From contig NZ_ML133686.1 in the NCBI RefSeq assembly GCF_003985155.1, positions 280,001-344,000 on the forward strand: a stretch of DNA of 64,000 nt, in the 5' to 3' direction. The notes beneath the pieces were generated by a model that was not told where the DNA came from, did no database searches, and was given only the letters and a program-made list of their open reading frames with translations. Numbering within the stretch: the stretch's first letter is position 1; every line of letters starts with the position of its first letter. The stretch comes from Rhizobium vallis (GTDB lineage: Bacteria; Pseudomonadota; Alphaproteobacteria; Rhizobiales; Rhizobiaceae). This document shows, in pieces, positions 34,825 through 42,755 of this stretch. Both the position numbers and the translations under genes were made by a program.

Positions 34825-35784
34825 CTAATCCCGCCGCGCATCACGCGGAGCGATGCCGTAGACGCTGCGGAACATGCGGGAAAAGTGGCTGAGGCTGGAA
34901 AAACCAGTAGCGACCGAGATTTCCGAGATGGAAAGCGGGCTCTGCTTCAGCAGGCGATGGGCATGCTGCAGCCTGATCCTGCGGTACTGATCGAGATAGG
35001 TGATACCGAGATGCACCGAGAAGAGCCGGTCGAGATGCCGGGTGGTGACGCCGGCGATGCGCGCCATGGCGGCGCGCTCGAGCGGCATCTCGATCGTTTC
35101 CTCCATGCGTTCGAGAACGTTGAGCAGGCCGGGATGGTGGACGCCATAACGCTCGGCCAGCGAGGCGCGCTGCGGCGCTGCAGGCTCGTTGACCTCTGTA
35201 TGAAGATACCAGTCGCTGACCCGGCGGGCGAAGTCCGGTCCCATGCGCTCGCCGATCAGCACATGCATCATGTCGAGCGGTGCGATGCCGCCGCCGCAGG
35301 TGATGCGGTTGCCGTCGATCATGAAGCGCGCCTGGCGCGGCGTGAGCTCTGGAAACGCCTCGAGAAGGGTCGCCGCATGTTCCCAGTGGATGGTGAAGTC
35401 GCGGCCGCCAAGCAGTCCGGCGGCGGCCATCAGATACGGGCCGCCCGAGATGCCGCCGATCCTCACGCCTTCGCGCGACAGCTGCCGCAAGCAGGCGAGC
35501 ACACCAGGATAGCGCCAGTCGCGCGGTGAACCGCCGGCGCAGACGAACGCCGTTCCGAGCCCTGAGCCCCTGATGGGGAGAGGTTCTGCAGGGACGCGGA
35601 CGCCCGAGGAGGAGAGCGCTGGCGCGCCATCCGGCGAGAAGATCTGCAGCCGATAGATCTCGCGGCCGGCCAGAAGATTTGCCGCGCGCAACGGCTCCGT
35701 CGCCGAGGCATAGGACATCAGCGCAAATCCTGGAATAAGGATGAAGCCGATCGTCTGGATATTTTTGCTGTCAATTGATGACAT
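34825..35784 (-). CDS. GlxA-family regulator (DJ-1/PfpI domain plus AraC helix-turn-helix)
   Basis: 319 residues. Residues ~10-190 are a DJ-1/PfpI-like glutamine-amidotransferase-fold sensor (GFILIPGFALMSYASATEPLR, GGISGGPYLMAAAGLLGGR). Residues ~220-319 are the AraC DNA-binding domain (MARIAGVTTRHLDRLFSVHLG, SISEISVATGFSSLSHFSRMF). Related regulators (GbdR, SouR) answer glycine betaine or sarcosine, so a methylated amine or amino acid is a plausible effector. It diverges from the soxB-like gene with 86 bp between, a typical activator position. Confidence 0.9.
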   Translation of the reverse strand: MSSIDSKNIQTIGFILIPGFALMSYASATEPLRAANLLAGREIYRLQIFSPDGAPALSSSGVRVPAEPLPIRGSGLGTAFVCAGGSPRDWRYPGVLACLRQLSREGVRIGGISGGPYLMAAAGLLGGRDFTIHWEHAATLLEAFPELTPRQARFMIDGNRITCGGGIAPLDMMHVLIGERMGPDFARRVSDWYLHTEVNEPAAPQRASLAERYGVHHPGLLNVLERMEETIEMPLERAAMARIAGVTTRHLDRLFSVHLGITYLDQYRRIRLQHAHRLLKQSPLSISEISVATGFSSLSHFSRMFRSVYGIAPRDARRD

Positions 35785-35870
35785 GTCTCTTTCTTAGCGA
35801 TTTTAGTCCCTATCGTGCAAGTCTGCTCACCTCATTCTGGCATCATGGGCCTGTTCATTCCGGGTGACCC

Positions 35871-37121
35871 ATGCGCTATTCCGCTCTTTCGATTTTTTTG
35901 AACGGCCTTCGCGGCAATAAAGATTGGGCGCCTGCCTGGCGCGATCCGGCGCCGAAGCCACGTTACGACGTCATCATCGTCGGCGGCGGCGGTCACGGTC
36001 TTGCCACGGCCTATTACCTTGCCAAGGAATTCGGCGTCACCAATGTCGCCGTCCTCGAAAAGGGTTATCTCGGCTCCGGCAATATCGGCCGGAACACGAC
36101 GATCATCCGCTCGAATTACCTGCTGCCTGGCAACAATCCCTTCTACGAGCTGTCGATGAAGCTCTGGGAGGGGCTGGAGCAGGATTTCAATTTCAACGCC
36201 ATGGTCTCGCAGCGCGGCGTGCTCAACCTCTTCCATTCCGACGCCCAGCGCGACGCCTATACGCGCCGCGGCAACGCCATGCGGCTGCATGGCGTCGATG
36301 CCGAGCTTCTCGACCGGCAGGCGGTGCGCCGGAAATTGCCCTTCCTCGATTTCGACAATGCGCGTTTCCCGATCATGGGCGGCCTCTTCCACCCGCGCGG
36401 TGGCACTGTGCGCCACGATGCGGTCGCCTGGGGATATGCCCGCGGCGCAGACAGCCGCGGCGTCGATATCATCACCAATTGCGAAGTCACCGGCATCCGC
36501 ACTGAAAACGGTGAGGTCACCGGTGTCGAGACCAGCAAGGGCTTTATCGGGTGCGGCAAGCTGGCGCTGGCAGCGGCCGGCAACTCCACCGTCGTCGCCG
36601 ATATGGCCGGGTTGCGCCTCCCGATCGAAAGCCATGTGCTGCAGGCCTTCGTCTCCGAAGGGCTGAAGCCGTTCATCGACACGGTCGTCACCTTCGGCGC
36701 CGGGCATTTCTACGTCTCCCAGTCGGACAAGGGCGGCCTCGTCTTTGGCGGCGATATCGATGGCTACAATTCCTATGCCCAGCGCGGCAATCTTGCTTCG
36801 GTCGAGCATGTGGCCGAAGCCGGGCTCGCGATGATCCCATCATTGTCGCGCGTTCGTTATCTGCGCTCCTGGGGCGGCGTCATGGATATGAGCATGGACG
36901 GCTCGCCGATCATCGACCGAACCCATATCGACAATCTCTATCTCAATACCGGCTGGTGCTACGGCGGCTTCAAGGCGACGCCCGCCTCCGGCTTCTGCTA
37001 CGCCCATCTGATCGCCCGCAACACGCCGCATCAGACTGCCCGGGCCTTCCGGCTCGACCGTTTCGCGCGCGGCTATCCGATCGACGAAAAGGGCGTTGGC
37101 GCCCAGCCCAATCTGCACTGA
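35871..37121 (+). CDS. soxB: Sarcosine oxidase beta subunit-like flavoprotein (N-methylglutamate dehydrogenase MgdA candidate)
   Basis: 416 residues. The FAD-binding DVIIVGGGGHGLATAYYLAKE stands near the N terminus and GGFKATPASGFCYAHLIA near the end; the covalent-FMN His region is present in RNTTIIRSNYLLPGNNPFY. In heterotetrameric sarcosine oxidase this is the substrate-oxidising subunit. Since the split glutamate synthase and GlnT genes are adjacent, the substrate may be N-methylglutamate rather than sarcosine. First of four genes in the order beta, delta, alpha, gamma. Confidence 0.88.
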   Translation: MRYSALSIFLNGLRGNKDWAPAWRDPAPKPRYDVIIVGGGGHGLATAYYLAKEFGVTNVAVLEKGYLGSGNIGRNTTIIRSNYLLPGNNPFYELSMKLWEGLEQDFNFNAMVSQRGVLNLFHSDAQRDAYTRRGNAMRLHGVDAELLDRQAVRRKLPFLDFDNARFPIMGGLFHPRGGTVRHDAVAWGYARGADSRGVDIITNCEVTGIRTENGEVTGVETSKGFIGCGKLALAAAGNSTVVADMAGLRLPIESHVLQAFVSEGLKPFIDTVVTFGAGHFYVSQSDKGGLVFGGDIDGYNSYAQRGNLASVEHVAEAGLAMIPSLSRVRYLRSWGGVMDMSMDGSPIIDRTHIDNLYLNTGWCYGGFKATPASGFCYAHLIARNTPHQTARAFRLDRFARGYPIDEKGVGAQPNLH

Positions 37122-37133
37122 GGACATTCGACC

Positions 37134-37415
37134 ATGGCAAGCCTGATTTCATGTCCCCATTGCGGCGCCCGGCCCAAAGAAGAATTCTCGATCCGCGGCG
37201 ATGCGAACCTTGCCCGTCCGGCGCCGGATGCCGGTGCGGATGCCTGGTTCGATTATGTCTATCTGCGCGACAATCCGCGCGGTCGGCATAGCGAATACTG
37301 GCACCACTCGTCGGGATGCCGTCGCTGGCTTATCGTCGAACGCGATACCGTCACTCACGCGGTCCACGGCGTCAGGGATGCCGCCCTGTCCAAGCTCGGC
37401 GGAGAACCGGCATGA
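37134..37415 (+). CDS. soxD: Sarcosine oxidase delta subunit-like zinc protein
   Basis: 93 residues. CPHCG at 7-11 and the HHSSGCRRW segment supply the Cys/His zinc ligands of SoxD. The family binds zinc and holds the complex together without being catalytic. Its stop overlaps the ATG of the next gene (ATGA), showing translational coupling. The delta subunit is diagnostic of the heterotetrameric type rather than monomeric oxidase. Confidence 0.9.
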   Translation: MASLISCPHCGARPKEEFSIRGDANLARPAPDAGADAWFDYVYLRDNPRGRHSEYWHHSSGCRRWLIVERDTVTHAVHGVRDAALSKLGGEPA

Positions 37416-40366
37416 CGAGCTTCCGTCTTTCCTCCGGCGGCCGCATCGACCGTGCCAACATGCTCGGCTTCACCTTCGACGGCAGGGCGCTCGAAGGCCA
37501 TCCGGGCGACACACTCGCTTCGGCGCTGCTTGCCAACGGTATCAAGCTCGTCGGCCGCAGCTTTAAATATCACCGCCCGCGCGGCATCCTGACGGCGGGC
37601 GCTGCCGAACCGAATGCGCTGGTGACGACAGGCAGCGGCGGGCGCACCGAACCGAACACACGCGCGACGATGATCGAGCTTTACCAGGGGCTGACGGCAA
37701 AAAGCCAAAACCGCTGGCCGTCACTCGGCTTCGATATCGGTGCGGTCAACGGGTTGCTTTCGCCCTTCCTCAGCGCCGGCTTCTACTACAAGACTTTCAT
37801 GTGGCCGGCCGGCCTCTGGGAAAAACTCTATGAGCCGATAATCCGCAAGGCAGCGGGCCTCGGCAGGGCCTCCTATGAGGCCGATCCCGACACCTATGAG
37901 AAATGCTGGGCGCATTGCGATCTGCTTGTCATCGGCGCCGGCCCTGCCGGTCTTGCCGCAGCGCTGACCGCCGGCCGCGCCGGCGCCCGCGTCATCCTCG
38001 CCGATGAAGGCCCCGAATTCGGCGGTAGCCTGCTCTCTGAGACCGGCACTATCGACGGCAAACCAGCGAGCGCTCTTCTGAGCGAGCTGCTTGCCGAGCT
38101 GGAGGGGTTGGAGAATGTGCGTCGCCTGCCGCGCATGACGGTGTTCGGCTGGTACGACGACAATGTCTTCGGCGCGGTCGAACGCGTGCAGAAGCATGTG
38201 GCGATGCCTGATCCGGATCGCCCGGTCGAACGGCTGTGGCGCATCGTCGCCCGCCAGGCGATCCTTGCGACGGGGGCCGAGGAACGGCCGCTCGTCTTCG
38301 GCGGCAACGACATTCCCGGTGTGATGATGGCAGGCGCCATGCGCAGCTATCTCAACCGGCAGGCCGTCGCACCAGGCCAAAGCACGGTGATCTTCACCAC
38401 CAACGACGCCGGCTACCACACCGCCGCCGACCTGGAAGCTGCCGGCCTCGCCGTCGCTGCGATCGTCGACAGCCGCGCCGATGGGACCAGGAGTTGGCAG
38501 GGCCGCGCCGAGGTGCTGAAGGGCGCCCGCATCATCGATGCGCATGGCGGCAAACGCCTGCGCGGCGTCAGCGTCGAGACTGCAAGCGGTGTTCGCCGGA
38601 TCGAAGCGGACGCGCTTGCCATGTCGGGCGGCTGGAGCCCGATCATCCATCTCGCCTGCCATCGCGGCGGCAAGCCGCAATGGTCGGACGAGGCGTTGGC
38701 ATTTCTGGCGCCGGCTGCACGGGACGGTCTTGCCGTTGCCGGCGCGGCCGCCGGCCTTGCGCAAACCGCGACCTGTCTCGGCGATGGCGCCGCAAAGGCA
38801 TCACTCGCATTGAAGGCGATCGGTTTCGCCGCGGAACCGGCGTTTGCTTCGGCCGCCGAGGCAGCTCAGTGCGACAAGCCGCTCTGGTCGGTCAAGGGCT
38901 CGAAGGGCAAGGCTTTCGTCGATTATCAGAACGATGTGCACCTCAAGGATCTCGGTCTCGCCGTGCGCGAAGGCTACGGCCATGTCGAACTCGCCAAGCG
39001 CTACACCACATCAGGCATGGCGACTGACCAGGGCAAGCTTTCCAACATCAATGCTATCGGCATTCTCGCCGAGGCGCGCGGCGTGTCGCCCGCCGAGGTG
39101 GGAACGACGACCTTCCGGCCCTTTTATACGCCGGTTTCCTTCGGCGCTTTGACCGGAGCCTCGCGCGGCAAACATTTTCAGCCGGCGCGCAAATCGCCAC
39201 TGCACGGCTGGGCTCAGAAGAACGGCGCCGTCTTCGTCGAAACCGGCCTCTGGTATCGCTCCTCCTGGTTCCCACGCGCCGGTGAGACGACGTGGCGCGA
39301 AAGCGTCGACCGCGAAGTTTTGAATATCCGGAAGAATGCCGGCCTCTGCGATGTCTCCACGCTCGGCAAAATCGAAATCGTCGGGAAGGATGCCGCGAGC
39401 TTCCTCGATCGCATCTATTGCAACGGCTTCGCCAAGCTCGCAGTCGGCAAGGCGCGCTACGGCATCATGCTGCGAGAGGACGGCTTCATCTATGACGACG
39501 GCACCACCAGCCGGTTCGGCGACGACCATTTCTTCATGACGACGACGACGGCACTTGCCGCTGGCGTGCTCACCCATCTCGAATTCTGCGCCCAGACGCT
39601 CTGGCCGGAGCTCGATGTCTGCTTCGCCTCCTCGACCGATCAATGGGCGCAGATGGCCGTTGCCGGGCCGAAATCGCGCGCCATCCTCTCTGAGATCGTC
39701 GATGAAGATATATCGGATGCCGCCTTCCCCTTTATGAGCGCCCGCAAGGTCTCTCTCTTCGGCGGCAGGCTCGAAGGCCGGCTCTTCCGCATCTCCTTCT
39801 CCGGCGAACTCGCTTACGAGTTGGCAGTGCCAGCCGGCTACGGCGAAGGCGTTGCCGACGCCATCATGGCGGCGGGCGAGAAGCATGGCATCTGCGCCTA
39901 TGGCGCCGAAGCGCTTGGCGTCATGCGCATCGAGAAGGGTCATGTTACCCACGCCGAAATCAACGGCACGGTGACACCTGGCGACCTCGGTTTCGGACGC
40001 ATGGTTTCAACAACCAAGCCGGATTTCATCGGCAAGGCGATGCTCGCCCGTGAAGGCCTGCAGGATCCGGAACGGCCGCGCCTCGTCGGCGTCAAGCCGC
40101 TCGATCCGGCAAGAGGCTTCCGCACCGGCTCGCATATTCTTGCCGACGGCGTTGCCGCGACGCTCGAAAACGACCAGGGTTACGTGACATCAAGCGCTTT
40201 TTCGCCGGGGCTCGGCCATACGATCGGCCTGGCGCTCGTCAGGCGCGGGCCGGAGCGCATCGGCGAAAAAGTGACGGTCTGGAACGGCCTGCGCAACGAA
40301 TTCACCGATGCGGTGCTGTGCCATCCCGTCTTCATCGATCCTGAAAACGAGAAGCTCCATGCCTGA
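37412..40366 (+). CDS. soxA: Sarcosine oxidase alpha subunit-like protein with folate-binding C-terminal half
   Basis: 984 residues from the ATG at 37412, coupled to soxD. An N-terminal 2Fe-2S-like fold without an obvious cluster (GHPGDTLASALLANGIKLVG), then an NAD/FAD-binding part (DLLVIGAGPAGLAAALTAGRAGA), and from ~600 a GcvT aminomethyltransferase-like domain (RSSWFPRAGETTWRESVDREV, HVTHAEINGTVTPGDLGFG). The last part binds tetrahydrofolate so that the oxidised methyl group leaves as 5,10-methylene-THF. In N-methylglutamate clusters the equivalent is MgdC. Confidence 0.9.
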   Translation: MTSFRLSSGGRIDRANMLGFTFDGRALEGHPGDTLASALLANGIKLVGRSFKYHRPRGILTAGAAEPNALVTTGSGGRTEPNTRATMIELYQGLTAKSQNRWPSLGFDIGAVNGLLSPFLSAGFYYKTFMWPAGLWEKLYEPIIRKAAGLGRASYEADPDTYEKCWAHCDLLVIGAGPAGLAAALTAGRAGARVILADEGPEFGGSLLSETGTIDGKPASALLSELLAELEGLENVRRLPRMTVFGWYDDNVFGAVERVQKHVAMPDPDRPVERLWRIVARQAILATGAEERPLVFGGNDIPGVMMAGAMRSYLNRQAVAPGQSTVIFTTNDAGYHTAADLEAAGLAVAAIVDSRADGTRSWQGRAEVLKGARIIDAHGGKRLRGVSVETASGVRRIEADALAMSGGWSPIIHLACHRGGKPQWSDEALAFLAPAARDGLAVAGAAAGLAQTATCLGDGAAKASLALKAIGFAAEPAFASAAEAAQCDKPLWSVKGSKGKAFVDYQNDVHLKDLGLAVREGYGHVELAKRYTTSGMATDQGKLSNINAIGILAEARGVSPAEVGTTTFRPFYTPVSFGALTGASRGKHFQPARKSPLHGWAQKNGAVFVETGLWYRSSWFPRAGETTWRESVDREVLNIRKNAGLCDVSTLGKIEIVGKDAASFLDRIYCNGFAKLAVGKARYGIMLREDGFIYDDGTTSRFGDDHFFMTTTTALAAGVLTHLEFCAQTLWPELDVCFASSTDQWAQMAVAGPKSRAILSEIVDEDISDAAFPFMSARKVSLFGGRLEGRLFRISFSGELAYELAVPAGYGEGVADAIMAAGEKHGICAYGAEALGVMRIEKGHVTHAEINGTVTPGDLGFGRMVSTTKPDFIGKAMLAREGLQDPERPRLVGVKPLDPARGFRTGSHILADGVAATLENDQGYVTSSAFSPGLGHTIGLALVRRGPERIGEKVTVWNGLRNEFTDAVLCHPVFIDPENEKLHA

Positions 40367-40904
40367 TCTTCCGCAACACAAGCCGGTTCTGGCCGGGACT
40401 AGATATACCGGCATCTCGGAGGCAGGCATCCGACTGGAAGCCCTGCCGGAGGGCCATCTCCTGCATGTGCTCGGCGCAATCGAGCCATCCGCGCTCGCTG
40501 CGGAATTGGCAAAGGTAGGCTTTGCGACAAGCTCGATCCGCAAGGCGGGCTTCCGCCAATGGTTCGTCGCCGGCGACGAACCGCTCGTCCCTGCCGGCCT
40601 TGAGACTCTCGCAGCAGCGCTGACGGGAAAGGCCTACGTCATGGACCAGAGCCACGGGCGTGTCCGCATAGGCGTTTCCGGCCACTCTTCTCGGGTGCTT
40701 CTGTCGAAAGGCACTGCCGTCGATCTCGATCCGTCCGTCTTCCCGGAAGGCCATTCTGTGATGTCGATGGTCGGCCATCTCTCCGTGCAGATCGTCCGGA
40801 CCGGCGATGACAGCTTCGAGCTGACGGTCCTGCGCAGCTTCGCCGAAAGTCTCTGGGAGGATCTCGCGCATATGGCGGCGAGCGCCGAAAAGGATGGCGC
40901 ATAA
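40359..40904 (+). CDS. soxG: Sarcosine oxidase gamma subunit-like protein
   Basis: 181 residues from the ATG at 40359, overlapping the soxA stop by 8 bp. The segment AYVMDQSHGRVRIGVSGHSSRVLLSKGTAVDL is typical of SoxG, which has a GcvT-like fold and supports the complex. It completes the beta-delta-alpha-gamma set. It ends the right arm of the putative methylamine cluster; the convergent rtcR follows after 34 bp. Confidence 0.85.
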   Translation: MPDLPQHKPVLAGTRYTGISEAGIRLEALPEGHLLHVLGAIEPSALAAELAKVGFATSSIRKAGFRQWFVAGDEPLVPAGLETLAAALTGKAYVMDQSHGRVRIGVSGHSSRVLLSKGTAVDLDPSVFPEGHSVMSMVGHLSVQIVRTGDDSFELTVLRSFAESLWEDLAHMAASAEKDGA

Positions 40905-40938
40905 AGGCCATCCGGCGTTCGCGCCCAGGACATAGCCC

Positions 40939-42546
40939 TTATCCGGGTCTCTTGATGTCTTCGAATCTGAGACTGAAGCGCGCCAGATATTTACTCAGGC
41001 GATCGGCGTCGTTGCTGCTCTTTTTCCCCAATCGCGAGATCGCAAACAAGGCTCTGCCCGCCGCGCTTGCCGTGGCATGTTGGCGGCAGGTATGAAGAAC
41101 AGTGGCAAGCTGTGCTGCGTCAAAGTGATCGAGGCCAGCAGCAATCTCTGCACCCAGTACTTCTTCAATGATCAGATCTACCCTGCCGTCGTCACTTGAG
41201 CTGCGCCAAAACGCATTCAGCCGACGGACTTCATCATCAACGACGTCAGTCGTGATGCGCCCATGCGGCGCGAGCGTCGCCATGCGTGTCACCGAGGCCG
41301 ACAGGTCGCGAAAATTGGCACTCCAGACGGCTTGCGGGCCAGTTGCGAAAGCAAGATAGCGTTGGCGTGCTTCCTTGTTGAAAGTAACATTTTCGCCTTC
41401 TCGTTCCAGATAGCGCCTGAGCTCGAAGTCGAGATTGGGCTCGATGTCCTCCTTGCGCTCGCGCAGGGCCGGCAGTTGGAACGTCCAGAGGTTCAGGCGG
41501 GCATACAGATCTTCGCGGAACCTTCCCTTTCGAACATCCTCGCCAAGATCGCGATTGGTACCGGCAAGCAGCTGAAAGTCCGCGGACGCCTCCCGATCAG
41601 CGCCCACTGGCAGGAACCTCTTTTCCTCGATTGCGCGCAGGCACATGGCCTGTTCGTCAAGGCCAAGTTCGCCAATCTCGTCGAGGAACAGCACGCCTTT
41701 GTCGGCGGACTTGAGCAAGCCGGCACGCTCGCCGGCAGCGCCGGTAAACGCTCCTTTCACATGGCCGAACAGGGTGGACATGGCCTGGTCGCCGCGTAGC
41801 GTCGCGCAGTTGACCTCGATGAACGGACCACTGACCTTGCGCTGGCTCTTCTTCAACTCGTAGATCCTGCGGGCGAGTTGCGATTTGCCGGCACCGGTTG
41901 GCCCGGTCAGGAGAACGGGCGCTGTCGAGCGGATCACCACCCTTTCGATCTCGTCGATCATTCTGTTGAAGGCGGTGCTGCGGGTCGAAATCCCCGATTT
42001 CAGGAAAGAGGCGGCGTCTTCTCGCTCGGAAGCGAAGCGCTTGGCGATCTCGTCATAACGGGAAAGGTCGAGGTCGATGATCCGATGCGTGCCGGCGAAA
42101 TCCTGCTCGGGCTCGCGGTCGCGCGGCGGCGAGAGCTGCAACAGCTGGCCGGGAATGATGCGGGCTTCGGTTAGCAGGAACCAGCAGATCTGTGCGACGT
42201 GGGTGCCGGTGGTGATATTGACGAGATAATCTTCCGTTTCGGGGTCGAAGTTGTAGTTGCGGGCAAAGTCCCTGAGGCTCGTATAGACCTCCGAAAAATC
42301 CCACGGGTCCCGGAAGTTGATGACGTTGCTCCTCACCTCCGTCGCCGGCGCCACGGTTTCGATGTCGGCAACGATGCGGTGACAGAGAGCTTGCGAGTGG
42401 TTGTCGTGGATCAGTTCCAGCCGGTCTATGAAGAGGCCCGGTTGCTGGCAGAGCGCGACGCTAGGCCGCCAGCGACTCCAGCGATTTTCCCATTTCCCTG
42501 CATCCAGGGTGGTTCCCAATATGCTGATGGCGACGCGGCGCTTCAT
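40939..42546 (-). CDS. rtcR: RtcR, sigma-54-dependent activator of the RNA-repair operon
   Basis: 535 residues. Residues ~1-180 are the RtcR regulatory domain (CARF-like, KRRVAISILGTTLDAGKW, LVNITTGTHVAQICWFLL) reported to sense RNA ends. The AAA+ part has Walker A GPTGAGKS (215-222), the sigma-54 contact loop GAFTGA (265-270), Walker B VLFLDEIGEL and the RxDLYARL region. A C-terminal helical segment should bind DNA. It is divergent from rsr and its start codon abuts a nested palindrome. It should activate the rsr-Y RNA-rtcB unit when RNA is damaged. Confidence 0.94.
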   Translation of the reverse strand: MKRRVAISILGTTLDAGKWENRWSRWRPSVALCQQPGLFIDRLELIHDNHSQALCHRIVADIETVAPATEVRSNVINFRDPWDFSEVYTSLRDFARNYNFDPETEDYLVNITTGTHVAQICWFLLTEARIIPGQLLQLSPPRDREPEQDFAGTHRIIDLDLSRYDEIAKRFASEREDAASFLKSGISTRSTAFNRMIDEIERVVIRSTAPVLLTGPTGAGKSQLARRIYELKKSQRKVSGPFIEVNCATLRGDQAMSTLFGHVKGAFTGAAGERAGLLKSADKGVLFLDEIGELGLDEQAMCLRAIEEKRFLPVGADREASADFQLLAGTNRDLGEDVRKGRFREDLYARLNLWTFQLPALRERKEDIEPNLDFELRRYLEREGENVTFNKEARQRYLAFATGPQAVWSANFRDLSASVTRMATLAPHGRITTDVVDDEVRRLNAFWRSSSDDGRVDLIIEEVLGAEIAAGLDHFDAAQLATVLHTCRQHATASAAGRALFAISRLGKKSSNDADRLSKYLARFSLRFEDIKRPG

Positions 42547-42549
42547 GTC

Positions 42550-42585
42550 TTATCCAAAATTATAAAAAACTATAATCTGCGATAA
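42550..42585. promoter_or_regulatory. 36-bp nested palindrome, candidate RtcR enhancer/operator
   Basis: TTATC-N4-ATTATA-N6-TATAAT-N4-GATAA is symmetric in both its inner and outer arms. It begins 4 bp from the rtcR start codon and ends ~120 bp upstream of the -24 element of rsr, a normal distance for a sigma-54 enhancer. An extra TATAAT half-site at 42586-42591 follows. RtcR binding is inferred. Confidence 0.5.
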
Positions 42586-42607
42586 TATAATTGGGATGCG
42601 GATTTTC

Positions 42608-42634
42608 GCAATTCATGATTGCCTCCGATGAGGC
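42608..42634. promoter_or_regulatory. Two short inverted repeats in the rtcR-rsr region
   Basis: GCAAT-N5-ATTGC (42608-42622) and GCCTC-N4-GAGGC (42621-42634) overlap by two bases. They lie between the candidate enhancer and the sigma-54 promoter and may be binding sites; pairing is seen, the role is unknown. Confidence 0.3.
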
Positions 42635-42705
42635 ATAAAAATTTCTCTTTTTAAAACAGGGAGATGAGCGAAAATTTCGTGTGTCTCTCACTCCTTTTTC
42701 CAAAC

Positions 42706-42720
42706 TGGCACGCGTCTTGA
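42706..42720 (+). promoter_or_regulatory. Sigma-54 promoter of the rsr - Y RNA - rtcB unit
   Basis: TGGCAC (42706-42711), five bases, then TTGA (42717-42720), against the consensus TGGCAC-N5-TTGC. Only the last base of the -12 element departs. It lies 35 bp before the rsr ATG and faces the divergent sigma-54 activator gene, which strongly supports the call. Confidence 0.8.
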
Positions 42721-42755
42721 ATTGTATCTGACAGAACCAAACAAGAGGTGCTGTC

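Noticed and set aside
35871..40904. Ordinary sarcosine oxidase as the only reading
   Set aside because: Possible, but the divergent split glutamate synthase plus GlnT-like gene makes the N-methylglutamate route a better overall explanation; both readings are kept in the entries.
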